64,000 bases of DNA. It comes from Pseudomonas xionganensis (GTDB lineage: Bacteria > Pseudomonadota > Gammaproteobacteria > Pseudomonadales > Pseudomonadaceae). A program made the position numbers and the translations under genes. Shown piece by piece: positions 34,687-45,705 of the stretch. The notes under the pieces are model-generated. The model did no database searches. It was not told the origin of the DNA and was given only the letters and a program-made list of their open reading frames with translations. The DNA lies in assembly GCF_009763245.1 (NCBI RefSeq), contig NZ_WKJZ01000003.1, forward strand, positions 1-64,000. Reading direction: 5' to 3'. Position 1 is the first letter of the stretch. Each line of letters starts with the position of its first letter.

Positions 34687-37600
34687 TCAAACGAGGCGCA
34701 GATCCAGGGTCATGGGCATCTCATTATTGTTGATTGGCGCCAACGCCGGACGCTTGCCCGGGCTATGACCCAGACGGAAGAAGCGCGCCAGGCGCCGACT
34801 CTCGGCCTCATAGGCGTTTACCGGCAGGCTGTCGTAATTACGCCCGCCAGGGTGAGCGACATGGTACTGACAACCGCCAAGCGAGCGCTGCATCCAGCTG
34901 TCCACCAGGTCGAACACCAGCGGCGCATGCACCTCGATGGTCGGGTGCAGGCAGTTGGCCGGCTGCCAGGCGCGAAAACGCACGCCGCCAACAAACTCGC
35001 CGACCTTGCCGGTAGGCCGCAGCGGCACCGGCACGCCGTTGCAGGTCAGCATATAGCGATCCTGCGGCATGCCCGTCACCTTGACCTGCATACGTTCCAG
35101 CGAGGAATCGACATAGCGCACCGTGCCGCCGCCCCCACCCTCTTCGCCCAGCACATGCCAGGGCTCCAGGGCCTGACGCAGTTCCAGTTCGATACCCTTG
35201 ACGGCAAAGTCGCCGGACTTGGGAAAGCGGAATTCGAAGTGCGGGGCAAACCACTCGCCGGGCAGGCGATAGCCGCAGCCGTCCAGCTCCTGCAGCACAT
35301 CGGCGAAATCCTGCTCGATAAAGTGCGGCAGCAGGTAGCGGTCATGCAGCTCGGTGCCCCAGCGCACCAGCCGTGCCGGCGCATAGGGCTCGCGCCAGAA
35401 GCGCGCGATCAGGGCACGGATCAGCAGTTGCTGGGCCAGGCTCATCTGCGCATGGGGCGGCATCTCGAAGGCGCGCAGTTCCAGCAGGCCGAGGCGCCCG
35501 GAGGCCGAGTCCGGCGAGTACAGCTTGTCGATGCAGAACTCGGCGCGATGGGTGTTGCCGGTCACATCCACTAGCAGGTTGCGCAGCAGACGGTCGATCA
35601 GCCAGGGCGGGCAGTCGCGGCCCGCTTCGGGGATCTGGGCGAAGGCGATCTCCAGCTCGTACAGCGAATCGTTGCGCGCCTCGTCGACGCGCGGCGCCTG
35701 GGAAGTCGGGCCGATAAACAGGCCGCTGAACAGGTAGGACAGCGACGGGTGGTTGTGCCAGTAGCTGATCAGGCTGCGCAGCAGGTCCGGGCGGCGCAGA
35801 AAGGGCGAGTCCGCCGGGGTCGCACCGCCGAGGACGAAGTGGTTACCGCCGCCCGTGCCGGTGTGGCGGCCATCGAGCATAAATTTCTCACTGCTCAGAC
35901 GACACTCGCGGGCCTGCTCGTAGAGAAACTCGGTGCGTTCGACCAGCTCATCCCAACTGGCCGCCGGGTGGATATTCACCTCGATCACCCCGGGATCAGG
36001 GGTGACGCGGAAGTACTGCAGGCGCGGGTCCAGCGGCGGCTCGTAGCCTTCCAGCAGCACCGGGCAGTTCAGCTCGGCGGCGGTGGCTTCGATGGCTGCC
36101 ACCAGCTCCAGATAATCCTCCAGACGCACCAGCGGCGGCATAAACAGATACAGCCTGCCGTCCCGCGGTTCGGCGCACAGCGCGGTGCGCACCACCCCGG
36201 CGGCCGACTGACCGAGCAGCGGACGCTTGCCTGCGCCGTTGTGGCTGCCCGGCCAGACGCCGCGCAGCTGCGGGGTAATCTGCACCGCAGCCGGTAGCGG
36301 GGCGAACACCTGGCTGGGGTCCTCCGGGGTGATATAGGGGTAGTCGGCTTCGCTGACCCAGGGCTGCGAGTCCAGCGGCAGGCGATAGCCCATCGCCGAA
36401 TCGCCGGGTATCAGCCGGCAGTGGCCATCGCGCAGAAACCAGCTGCCGCTCTGCCAACCCAGCTGCCTGGCCTGCCGAGCCAGCGGCAGGATATGCCCGA
36501 CCACCTTGTCCAGCCCTTGCTCGAACACCTTGCGCAGGCGCTCGCGCTCCAGCGCATCGGCCAGGCGAGGGTCTTCGGCCGTGACATTGCTCGGCAGCCT
36601 GCGCTCACGCCACAGGTAGTAGAAGCGGTCCTCATAGGCCGGCACGCAGTATTGGCCATCCACGCCCAGACGCTCGGCCAGCAGGGTGAGAAAATCGGCG
36701 GCCTTGGCCGCATCGACACCGTAGTCCTGCTGCTCATCGGCATACAGCGCCGGGTTGTGCCAGATCGGCTCGCCGTCGCGACGCCAATAGGCATTCAGCG
36801 ACCAGCGCGGCAGCTGCTCGCCGGGGTACCACTTGCCCTGGCCGAAATGCACCAGCGCACTCGGCGCGTAGTGCTCGCGCAGGCGCTGGAACAGGTCGCT
36901 GGCCAGTCGGCGTTTGTTCGGCCCCAGGGCGGCGGTGTTCCACTCCGCATCATCCGGGTAATCCACGGCGACAAAGGTCGGTTCACCGCCCATGGTCAGG
37001 CGCACGTCCTGCGCTTGCAGATCCTCGTCGATCTGCTGGCCGAGGGCAACAATCGCCTGCCACTGTTCATCGCTGTAGGGTTTGCTGACCCGTGGCGCTT
37101 CCCAGATGCGCTCCACCCACATCTCGTGGCTGAACTCGCATTCGCACTCATCCACGCCACCGCTGATCGGCGCCGCCGAGGATGGCTCCGGGCTGCAGGC
37201 CAGGGGAATATGGCCTTCGCCGGCGAACAGACCGGACGTCGGATCGAGGCCGATCCAGCCGGCGCCGGGCAGGTAGACCTCGCACCAGGCATGCAAATCG
37301 GTGAAATCCACCTCGGTGCCGGATGGGCCATCGAGGGATTTCACATCCGCTTTCAGCTGAATCAGGTAACCGGAGACAAAGCGCGCCGCCAGGCCCAGGT
37401 GACGCAGCAACTGCACCAGCAGCCAGGCCGAATCACGGCAGGAGCCGGAGCCTTTCTCCAGGCTTTCTTCCGGCGTCTGCACGCCCGGTTCCAGGCGGAT
37501 CAGGTAGCTGATATCGGTGGCCAGACGCTGATTAAGCGCCACCAGAAAATCCACGCTGGGGGTCGGCGTCAACTCGATGCTGGCCAGGTAATCGGCAAAC

Positions 37601-37977
37601 AGCGGCGTGACCGGCAGCTTGCACAGATAAGGCGCCAGTTGGGTCTGCTCGCCCTCGGTGTAAGCGAAGGGAATGTTCTCGGCGTAGGGTTCGAGGAAAA
37701 AGTCGAAGGGGTTGAACACCGCCATCTCGGCGACCAGATCGACCTCGATCTTCAGCTCACGGGTCTTTTCCGGGAACACCAGCCGCGCCAGGTAATTGCC
37801 CTGGGGGTCCTGCTGCCAGTTGATAAAGTGCTCGCCCGGCTCGACCTGCAAGGCGTAGGACAGCACCCGGGTACGGCTGTGCGGTGCAGGGCGCAGGCGC
37901 ACGACCTGCGGGCCAAGGTTGACCGCGCGGTCGTAGCGGTAGTGGCTGACATGGTGCAAGGCGATATGGATCGACAC
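34687..37977 (-). CDS. Transglutaminase fused to DUF2126 domain
   Basis: This 1096-residue protein has an N-terminal transglutaminase unit with triad C180 (GSGSCRDSAWLL), H229 (DLHAWCEVYL) and D245 (WIGLDPTSG). The remainder, from about 300, is the large DUF2126 region, with VRLTMGGEPTFVAVDYPDDAEWNTAALGP at its start and the conserved GGGNHFVLGG near 730 and NTHRAEFCIDKLYSP near 815. DUF2126 resembles a carboxylate-amine ligase-type fold in published surveys. The start is GTG 37977 with AGGAGG 6 bases upstream; an ATG 14 codons earlier lacks one. It is the first gene of the cassette. Confidence 0.88.
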   Translation of the reverse strand: MSIHIALHHVSHYRYDRAVNLGPQVVRLRPAPHSRTRVLSYALQVEPGEHFINWQQDPQGNYLARLVFPEKTRELKIEVDLVAEMAVFNPFDFFLEPYAENIPFAYTEGEQTQLAPYLCKLPVTPLFADYLASIELTPTPSVDFLVALNQRLATDISYLIRLEPGVQTPEESLEKGSGSCRDSAWLLVQLLRHLGLAARFVSGYLIQLKADVKSLDGPSGTEVDFTDLHAWCEVYLPGAGWIGLDPTSGLFAGEGHIPLACSPEPSSAAPISGGVDECECEFSHEMWVERIWEAPRVSKPYSDEQWQAIVALGQQIDEDLQAQDVRLTMGGEPTFVAVDYPDDAEWNTAALGPNKRRLASDLFQRLREHYAPSALVHFGQGKWYPGEQLPRWSLNAYWRRDGEPIWHNPALYADEQQDYGVDAAKAADFLTLLAERLGVDGQYCVPAYEDRFYYLWRERRLPSNVTAEDPRLADALERERLRKVFEQGLDKVVGHILPLARQARQLGWQSGSWFLRDGHCRLIPGDSAMGYRLPLDSQPWVSEADYPYITPEDPSQVFAPLPAAVQITPQLRGVWPGSHNGAGKRPLLGQSAAGVVRTALCAEPRDGRLYLFMPPLVRLEDYLELVAAIEATAAELNCPVLLEGYEPPLDPRLQYFRVTPDPGVIEVNIHPAASWDELVERTEFLYEQARECRLSSEKFMLDGRHTGTGGGNHFVLGGATPADSPFLRRPDLLRSLISYWHNHPSLSYLFSGLFIGPTSQAPRVDEARNDSLYELEIAFAQIPEAGRDCPPWLIDRLLRNLLVDVTGNTHRAEFCIDKLYSPDSASGRLGLLELRAFEMPPHAQMSLAQQLLIRALIARFWREPYAPARLVRWGTELHDRYLLPHFIEQDFADVLQELDGCGYRLPGEWFAPHFEFRFPKSGDFAVKGIELELRQALEPWHVLGEEGGGGGTVRYVDSSLERMQVKVTGMPQDRYMLTCNGVPVPLRPTGKVGEFVGGVRFRAWQPANCLHPTIEVHAPLVFDLVDSWMQRSLGGCQYHVAHPGGRNYDSLPVNAYEAESRRLARFFRLGHSPGKRPALAPINNNEMPMTLDLRLV

Positions 37978-38328
37978 GGCGGCCTCCTGCGAGCCTGGGC
38001 GACACACCCTGCAGCGCAAGACTTATGCCAGTGACTCAGCCCCCATAGGCCGGGGCTTGCAGCCTGGTCAGCAGGGTGCAACGCACCATAACAGGGCTCA
38101 CCCCGCCCCACGCTTGCCGCGGCGCCCGAAAATAGACCGCGCGCCCTTTGACAGGCTGTACCCATTAAATGACGCATCAGGCGTTTCTGAGGTGGCCTTG
38201 GAAAATCAGTAATGGGTAGGGTGCGCTGTGCGCACCAGCGTGATCCATAGGCGCTTGGTGCGCACGGCGCACCCTACAACGTCAGGCCATCACCGACGCC
38301 CGGCGCAACACAGTACTGAAACATGGCC
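37978..38328. other. Intergenic gap with REP hairpin
   Basis: This 351-base gap carries no gene. It holds a long REP-like hairpin at 38214-38278 (TAGGGTGCGCTGTGCGCACC paired with GGTGCGCACGGCGCACCCTA). The part next to 37978 must contain the promoter of the transglutaminase cassette, but no clear -35/-10 pair was identified. Confidence 0.6.
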
Positions 38329-39441
38329 TTAACAATCCCCTTGCAGGCTGGCAACCCAGCGCCGCAACACCTCGACACCCTCGGCATGCACGGTGGAACG
38401 CCCCAGCTCCGGCATCATCACGCTCGGGTCGACACTTTCCACGCGGAACATCAGCACCGATTTGTCCGGCTGGCCTGGGTGAATATCCACCAGGCGATCC
38501 CCCGAGCCCTTGCCCGCTGCCACCGGTTGCTTGCACAGGCCATAACTGATGCCGATGGCGGTGGCCGGGTCGAGCAACAGTCCCGAGGTACGCCCCGGCC
38601 CCTTGGGGTTGTGGCAGTGGCTGCAGTTGGCATCCAGGTAACTGCGCGCCTGCTGCTCCAGGCTTTCGCCAGCGCGCGGCACCGGCCACAGGGCATTCTG
38701 CGGCACGCCCTGCAACTCGGCCGGCAAACCCTGTAGACGGCCCTGCTGCTGCCAGTGCTGCAACTGGTTATGCGTGCCACCTGCGTAGGCAAAATCCTTG
38801 TTCAGATGGCGCGCCTTGGGCCCCAGCGGATTGACGCCCTGCCCTGCGCTTTCCTCATGGCAACCGGCGCACTGGTTGGCATCCGGCACCTGATAGGCCA
38901 CCGCCTGGGTCTTGCCTTCGGCATCCAGCAGGCTCAGCTCGCGGCTGTCGCCGGCCCATTGCAGATAGGCCTCCTGCTGTTGCTCATCCCACACATAGGG
39001 CAGCGCCACCCAGCCATCCTGCTGCTTGAGCAGAATGCGCGTTTCGATCAGCTGCACCCGCGCAAGCGGAAGGCCACGCTGCGGGTCGCGGTCATCCTGC
39101 TCATTGAGCAGCAGGCGACCCTGGCCGTCCCTGGGGTAGTAGAAGGTCTTGCTCAGCACCGTGCCCACTGGGTAATCGAAATGCGCCTCACCGTAGGTTG
39201 CCTTCGTACCCACCGGCATCCAGACCGTGCGCAGCTTGTGCGCATAATCGGTGAACAACGGGGTATTCAGGTCATAGGGCAAGGCCTCGGCAACGGGCGC
39301 GATATAGCCAGCGGCGCGTTGCAGCATGCCCCACTCGCTGAGTGTTTCCGGGTAGTTGTCACCTTGCGGCAGGTACAACGGCGCCGGCTGCTGTTCGCAG
39401 CCGGCAAGGAGCAGCAGCGCCCCCAGTAACAGACAATGCAT
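38329..39441 (-). CDS. Diheme c-type cytochrome lipoprotein (SO2930 type)
   Basis: This 370-residue lipoprotein has lipobox LLAGC (Cys15) and two haem-attachment motifs: CAGCH at 191-195 and CSHCH at 273-277. Late methionines (VMMPELG) could serve as axial ligands. It matches the family of diheme cytochromes found beside a beta-helix protein in Shewanella and related bacteria. The start overlaps the stop of the beta-helix gene by one base (TGATG). It is exported and lipid-anchored; its redox partner and role are unknown. Confidence 0.87.
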   Translation of the reverse strand: MHCLLLGALLLLAGCEQQPAPLYLPQGDNYPETLSEWGMLQRAAGYIAPVAEALPYDLNTPLFTDYAHKLRTVWMPVGTKATYGEAHFDYPVGTVLSKTFYYPRDGQGRLLLNEQDDRDPQRGLPLARVQLIETRILLKQQDGWVALPYVWDEQQQEAYLQWAGDSRELSLLDAEGKTQAVAYQVPDANQCAGCHEESAGQGVNPLGPKARHLNKDFAYAGGTHNQLQHWQQQGRLQGLPAELQGVPQNALWPVPRAGESLEQQARSYLDANCSHCHNPKGPGRTSGLLLDPATAIGISYGLCKQPVAAGKGSGDRLVDIHPGQPDKSVLMFRVESVDPSVMMPELGRSTVHAEGVEVLRRWVASLQGDC

Positions 39442-40679
39442 CAGGCCCCCTGGTCGGCTTCAGCCGAGGCCAGTTTGACGGCCGGCAACGGCGGCAGGCT
39501 GCAGCGGTAATGGGTCATGTCGGTGCTGATGTTCTTGAAGTTGTTCGGCCCGTCGACGTTGATCATCCCCGCCTCACCGTTGTTGATGCAGATGGCCCGA
39601 TCAGCTGGCAGCTTGCCATCGACCAGGATGTCGAGGTTGACGTAACCGTCCCAGAGAACGTCCGGCAGACGGCCGTTCAAGCCGAACTGGCTGACCTTCA
39701 GCGCCTTCAGCTCCAGGTGATCCGGGCTGTCGCCAGCCGGACCGAAACGGTTGCCATGGATATGGATACCTTCCGGGTAGGGGTCGAAACTCTCGGCGGT
39801 GGAAAGATCGCTGTAACCGGTGCTGAAGTAGCTGCTGATGATCACGTTGGCGGTCTTGTGCTCGCCAATATCGTTGTCGAACACCTCGACATCATCGTTG
39901 GAATTGATCACCACCCCGGAGCCGGCGGGGATGCTGGCCACCGGCGTGCCCTTGTGACCAAAGTTCTTGTGGTTGTTGCCTTCGATCCTGTTGCGGAACA
40001 CCCGTGTCACCCGGCCGGCCTGAGGCAGGTTGGGCATGTTGAATACCAGCACGCCGCCGGTGTTACCGGTGGCGACGTTGTCATACACGTCGGCGTCGAT
40101 GGTGTTCTCGATCTCGATGCCGGCGACGTTGCGCTCGGCGCGGCTGTTGCGCACCACCACATTGCGCGACTGGCCGACATAGATGCCGGCGTCCGAAGCG
40201 CCGATGGCCACCACACCGTCGATCAGGGTGTTCTCGGTCTGCACCGGGTAGATGCCGTAGGCGCCGTTTTCCGTGGCGGGGCCGTTGGTCCACTCGGTGC
40301 GCACACGGCGGATGATAATGTTCTTGCCGCCCACCACCTTGAGCGCATCACCTTTGCTGTCCTCCAGGGCGATGTCTTCGATGGTGAAGTCCGAGGCATC
40401 CACCAGCAGGCCTTCGGCGCCGGACTTCTGCCCCTTGAAGCTCAAGATGGTCTTGTCCATGCCCGCGCCCTTGATGGTCACGCCGCTGACTTTCAGGCTC
40501 AGGCTACGGTCAAGCTGGTAGGTGCCGGCGGGAATCTCGATCACGCTGCCGGGCTTGGCCTTGATCAGCTGGGTCTGCAGGTCTTTCTGGAAATCCAGAT
40601 CGGCCACCGGGGTCGGTTCTTCGCCGCAGCCGGCCAGCAGCACGGACAGGGCAAGCAGGAAAAGCGGGGCAAGGCGCAT
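39441..40679 (-). CDS. Parallel beta-helix repeat lipoprotein
   Basis: This 412-residue protein has lipobox LLAGC (Cys19), then [21 protein letters not shown], the usual entry to a right-handed parallel beta-helix. Repeating strands follow ([69 protein letters not shown] in outline). It resembles polysaccharide lyase/epimerase scaffolds, but catalytic residues cannot be assigned. GGAG is 7 bases before the ATG. It is translated just ahead of, and coupled to, the diheme cytochrome; the pair is conserved in diverse proteobacteria but uncharacterised. Confidence 0.87.
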   Translation of the reverse strand: MRLAPLFLLALSVLLAGCGEEPTPVADLDFQKDLQTQLIKAKPGSVIEIPAGTYQLDRSLSLKVSGVTIKGAGMDKTILSFKGQKSGAEGLLVDASDFTIEDIALEDSKGDALKVVGGKNIIIRRVRTEWTNGPATENGAYGIYPVQTENTLIDGVVAIGASDAGIYVGQSRNVVVRNSRAERNVAGIEIENTIDADVYDNVATGNTGGVLVFNMPNLPQAGRVTRVFRNRIEGNNHKNFGHKGTPVASIPAGSGVVINSNDDVEVFDNDIGEHKTANVIISSYFSTGYSDLSTAESFDPYPEGIHIHGNRFGPAGDSPDHLELKALKVSQFGLNGRLPDVLWDGYVNLDILVDGKLPADRAICINNGEAGMINVDGPNNFKNISTDMTHYRCSLPPLPAVKLASAEADQGA

Positions 40680-40826
40680 GGCAGTCTCCAGCATTATTCT
40701 TATAAAGTGGAACGATAGTACCAATTAATGAAAAAAAGCCAACCCCGGAGATCACACCACCCGATCAATAGCCCAGAGCGTCGTGCATCCGTTACCATCG
40801 CCGGCAATTAAGCGAAGAGATACGGC

Positions 40827-41003
40827 ATGTATATCTATCGATTGGTGCTGATCCTGGTGGTGGGGATCTACCTGTTCTCACCGGCCATCATGGACTGGTG
40901 GATCGATCCCAATGGCGCGTGGTACCGGCCTTACCTGCTGTGGCTGATCCTGATCGTCGTCACCTTTATTCTGCAGAGCCAGCGTGATGCCGATGAACTC
41001 TGA
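40827..41003 (+). CDS. cbrX: Small membrane protein CbrX
   Basis: This 58-residue protein has two membrane helices (YRLVLILVVGIYLFSPAIM and YLLWLILIVVTFIL) separated by a short loop (DWWIDPNGAWYRP), with a charged tail (QSQRDADEL). It lies 60 bases before cbrA on the same strand. A small gene called cbrX precedes cbrA in Pseudomonas and influences cbrA expression; the position and size fit. An AGCGAAGAGA ribosome-like stretch precedes the ATG. Confidence 0.85.
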   Translation: MYIYRLVLILVVGIYLFSPAIMDWWIDPNGAWYRPYLLWLILIVVTFILQSQRDADEL

Positions 41004-41063
41004 TCCGCTGCGGCACGATCTGCGTGACTGCCCCCTCCTCCTACCCGCTGCAGAGCCAACGCG

Positions 41064-44018
41064 ATGCTGACGAGCTTTAGCCTGAGCCAGCTGATCCTGA
41101 TCAGCGCCGCCTACCTGTTGTTGCTGTTCGGCGTGGCCTGGGTCAGCGAGAAGGGCCTGATCCCGCGCTGGATCATCCGCCATCCGCTGACCTATATCCT
41201 CTCCCTGGGTGTATATGCCAGTGCCTGGGCCTTCTATGGCACGGTGGGCCTGGCCTACCAGTATGGCTATGGCTTTCTGGCCAGCTACCTGGGGGTGTCC
41301 GGGGCCTTTTTGCTGGCGCCGGTGCTGCTCTACCCCATCCTGCGCATCACCCGTACCTACCAGCTGTCATCGCTGGCCGACCTGTTTGCCTTCCGTTTCC
41401 GCAGCACCTGGGCCGGCGCCCTGACTACGGTGTTTATGCTGGTGGGCGTGCTGCCACTGCTGGCTCTGCAGATTCAGGCGGTGGCCGACTCCATCGGCAT
41501 CCTCACCCGCGAGCCGATTCAGGAACGCGTAGCCCTGGCCTATTGCGGGCTGATCATCCTCTTTACCATCCTGTTCGGCGCCCGCCATATCGCCACTCGG
41601 GAGAAGCATGAAGGCCTGGTGTTCGCCATCGCCTTCGAGTCGCTGGTCAAGCTGGTGGCCATCGGCGTGATTGGCCTTTATGCCCTGTATGGCGTATTCG
41701 ACGGCCCCCAGGATCTGCAGCGCTGGCTGGTACAGAACCAGGCCTCGCTGACCAGCCTGCACACGCCGCTGCAGGAAGGCCCCTGGCGCACCCTGCTGCT
41801 GGTGTTCTTCGCCTCGGCCATCGTCATGCCGCACATGTACCACATGACCTTTACCGAGAACCTCAACCCACGGGCCATGGTCAGCGCCAGCTGGGGCCTG
41901 CCACTGTTCCTGCTGCTGATGAGCCTGGCGGTGCCGCTGATTCTCTGGGCCGGGCTCAAGCTCGGCGCCACCACCAACCCGGAATACTTCACCCTGGGCG
42001 TGGGCATTGCAGTCAACAGTGAGGCCCTGGCCCTGATTGCCTATATAGGTGGGCTGTCGGCCTCCAGCGGGCTGATCATCGTCTCCACCCTGGCCCTGTC
42101 CGGCATGGTGCTCAACCATGTGGTGCTGCCGCTTTACCAGCCGCCATCGGAAGGCAATATCTACCGATGGCTGAAATGGACGCGACGCGCCCTGATCCTG
42201 CTGATCATCATGGCCGGCTACGGCTTTTATCTGTTGCTCGGCGCCGAGCAGGACCTGGCCAACCTCGGCATCGTCGCCTTCGTCGCCACGCTGCAGTTCC
42301 TCCCCGGTGTGCTCTCGGTGCTCTACTGGCCGACCGCCAACCGCAAGGGTTATCTGGCTGGGCTGCTTGCCGGCATCGGCGTGTGGGTAGTGGGCATGCT
42401 GCTGCCGATGATCGGCAACCTGCAGGGCTACTACATTCCCTGGCTCAATCTGGTCTATGTGCTGGATGACAGCAGCTGGCACCTGGCCGCCATCGCCTCC
42501 CTGGCGGCCAACGTACTGGTCTTCACCCTGGTGTCGCTGTTTAGCGAAGCCAGCCCGGAGGAGAAAAGCGCCGCCGAGGCCTGCGCGGTGGACAACGTGC
42601 GCCGCCCGCAACGGCGTGAACTGCTGGCCACTTCGCCCCAGGACTTCGCCATCCAGCTGGCCAAACCCCTGGGCGCGAAGACCGCCCAGCACGAGGTGGA
42701 GCAGGCCCTGCGCGATCTGCACCTGCCCTTCGACGAGAGCCGCCCCTATGCCCTGCGGCGCCTGCGTGACCGCATCGAGGCCAACCTGTCCGGGCTGATG
42801 GGCCCCAGCGTGGCCCAGGACATCGTCGAGACCTTCCTGCCCTACAAGGCCGGCAGCGAAACCTATGTCACCGAGGACATCCACTTTATCGAGAGCCGCC
42901 TGGAGGACTATCACTCGCGCCTCACGGGCCTGGCCGCCGAACTCGATACCCTGCGCCGCTACCACCGCCAGACCCTGCAGGAGCTGCCCATGGGCGTCTG
43001 CTCCCTGGCCAAGGACCAGGAGATCCTGATGTGGAACAAGGCCATGGAAGAACTCACCGAAATCCCCGCCCAGCGCGTGGTCGGCTCACGCCTGAGCACC
43101 CTGGGCGAGCCTTGGCACAGCCTGCTGCAGGACTTTATCGAGCGCCCCGACGAACACCTGCACAAACAGCGCCTGAGCCTGGACGGCGAAACCCGCTGGC
43201 TCAACCTGCACAAGGCCGCCATCGACGAGCCCCTGGCCCCAGGTAACAGCGGCCTGGTCCTGCTGGTCGAAGACCTCACCGAAACCCAGTTGCTGGAAGA
43301 CAAGCTGGTGCACTCCGAGCGCCTGGCCTCCATCGGCCGCCTGGCCGCAGGCGTCGCCCACGAGATCGGCAACCCGATCACCGGCATCGCCTGCCTGGCG
43401 CAGAACCTGCGCGAGGAGCGCGAAGGCGATCCCGAACTGACCGAGATCAGCCAGCAGATCATCGAGCAGACCAAGCGCGTGTCGCGCATCGTCCAGTCGC
43501 TGATGAGCTTTGCCCATTCCGGCAGCCACCAGCACAGCGAGGAGCCGGTGTGCCTGGCTGACGTGGCCCGCGATGCCATCGGCCTGCTGTCGCTGAACAA
43601 ACGCAGCATCGAGGTGCAGTTCTTCAACCTGTGCGACCCCGAGCATTGGGTGGAGGGCGACCCCCAGCGTCTGGCCCAGGTGCTGATCAACCTGCTGTCC
43701 AACGCCCGCGACGCCTCGCCGCCCGGCGGCGCCATCCGCGTGCGCAGCGAGGCCCAGGAGCACAGCGTGGTGCTGATCGTCGAGGACGAAGGCAGCGGCA
43801 TACCCAAGGCCGTCATCGACCGTTTGTTCGAGCCCTTCTTTACCACCAAGGACCCGGGCGAAGGTACGGGATTGGGCCTCGCGCTGGTCTATTCGATCGT
43901 GGAAGAGCATTATGGGCAGATAACAATCGACAGCCCGGCTGACCCCGAGCTGCAGCGCGGCACCCGTATTCGGGTGAGCCTGCCGCGGCATGTCGAGACG
44001 GCGTCCATAGCGACTTGA
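41064..44018 (+). CDS. cbrA: Sensor histidine kinase CbrA with transporter domain
   Basis: This 984-residue sensor of the CbrAB system controls carbon/nitrogen use. Residues 1 to about 500 form an SSS/SLC5-type solute:sodium symporter domain with about 13 helices. A STAC-like linker (about 520-600) and a PAS domain (about 640-740) follow. The kinase core has phospho-acceptor H766 in GVAHEIGNPITG, N-box LINLLSNARDA, G1 VEDEGSGIP, F-box FFTTKDPGEG and G2 GTGLGLALV, all intact. It transports and/or senses histidine in pseudomonads. It lies in a cbrX-cbrA-cbrB cluster. Confidence 0.95.
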   Translation: MLTSFSLSQLILISAAYLLLLFGVAWVSEKGLIPRWIIRHPLTYILSLGVYASAWAFYGTVGLAYQYGYGFLASYLGVSGAFLLAPVLLYPILRITRTYQLSSLADLFAFRFRSTWAGALTTVFMLVGVLPLLALQIQAVADSIGILTREPIQERVALAYCGLIILFTILFGARHIATREKHEGLVFAIAFESLVKLVAIGVIGLYALYGVFDGPQDLQRWLVQNQASLTSLHTPLQEGPWRTLLLVFFASAIVMPHMYHMTFTENLNPRAMVSASWGLPLFLLLMSLAVPLILWAGLKLGATTNPEYFTLGVGIAVNSEALALIAYIGGLSASSGLIIVSTLALSGMVLNHVVLPLYQPPSEGNIYRWLKWTRRALILLIIMAGYGFYLLLGAEQDLANLGIVAFVATLQFLPGVLSVLYWPTANRKGYLAGLLAGIGVWVVGMLLPMIGNLQGYYIPWLNLVYVLDDSSWHLAAIASLAANVLVFTLVSLFSEASPEEKSAAEACAVDNVRRPQRRELLATSPQDFAIQLAKPLGAKTAQHEVEQALRDLHLPFDESRPYALRRLRDRIEANLSGLMGPSVAQDIVETFLPYKAGSETYVTEDIHFIESRLEDYHSRLTGLAAELDTLRRYHRQTLQELPMGVCSLAKDQEILMWNKAMEELTEIPAQRVVGSRLSTLGEPWHSLLQDFIERPDEHLHKQRLSLDGETRWLNLHKAAIDEPLAPGNSGLVLLVEDLTETQLLEDKLVHSERLASIGRLAAGVAHEIGNPITGIACLAQNLREEREGDPELTEISQQIIEQTKRVSRIVQSLMSFAHSGSHQHSEEPVCLADVARDAIGLLSLNKRSIEVQFFNLCDPEHWVEGDPQRLAQVLINLLSNARDASPPGGAIRVRSEAQEHSVVLIVEDEGSGIPKAVIDRLFEPFFTTKDPGEGTGLGLALVYSIVEEHYGQITIDSPADPELQRGTRIRVSLPRHVETASIAT

Positions 44019-44093
44019 ATTAGCTAACCGAGTGCCCGCAGCGAGTGGCCCAGCCCCGCGCGGCACCTACGAGACCGTCGAGAGACCGAATTG

Positions 44094-45521
<1,428 letters not shown>

Positions 45522-45555
45522 GGTGACAAACGAGGGAACCCAAGGTTCCCCTCCC

Positions 45556-45602
45556 TGTTACCCCTTCAACACTTAGTAACAAAGGCCGGGTCTTATGGTA
45601 AC
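45556..45602 (+). promoter_or_regulatory. Candidate CbrB upstream activating sites for crcZ
   Basis: TGTTAC (45556-45561) and GTAACA (45576-45581) form an inverted pair, with another GTAAC at 45598-45602. They lie about 80-125 bases upstream of the sigma-54 promoter, where an NtrC-type enhancer site is expected. Assignment to CbrB is an inference. Confidence 0.5.
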
Positions 45603-45619
45603 GAGAACCCGGCTTTTTT
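45585..45619 (+). terminator. Rho-independent terminator of cbrB
   Basis: GCCGGGT (45585-45591) pairs with ACCCGGC (45607-45613), followed by T6. It closes cbrAB and insulates crcZ. Confidence 0.85.
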
Positions 45620-45679
45620 CTGCCCGCCGCACCACCCACGAACAGCGCAAACCCTTGATTTACAAGGACTCACAAAAAC

Positions 45680-45695
45680 TGGCACGGGTTCTGCT
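45680..45695 (+). promoter_or_regulatory. Sigma-54 promoter of crcZ
   Basis: TGGCACGGGTTCTGCT matches the -24/-12 consensus TGGCACG-N4-TTGC closely; the invariant GG (45681-45682) and GC (45693-45694) are 10 bases apart. It predicts a start near 45706. Confidence 0.92.
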
Positions 45696-45705
45696 TTATT
45701 GCTGG

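Noticed and set aside
41367..42965. A 532-codon open frame opposite cbrA
   Set aside because: It is antisense to the transporter domain of CbrA, low in complexity and without motifs.
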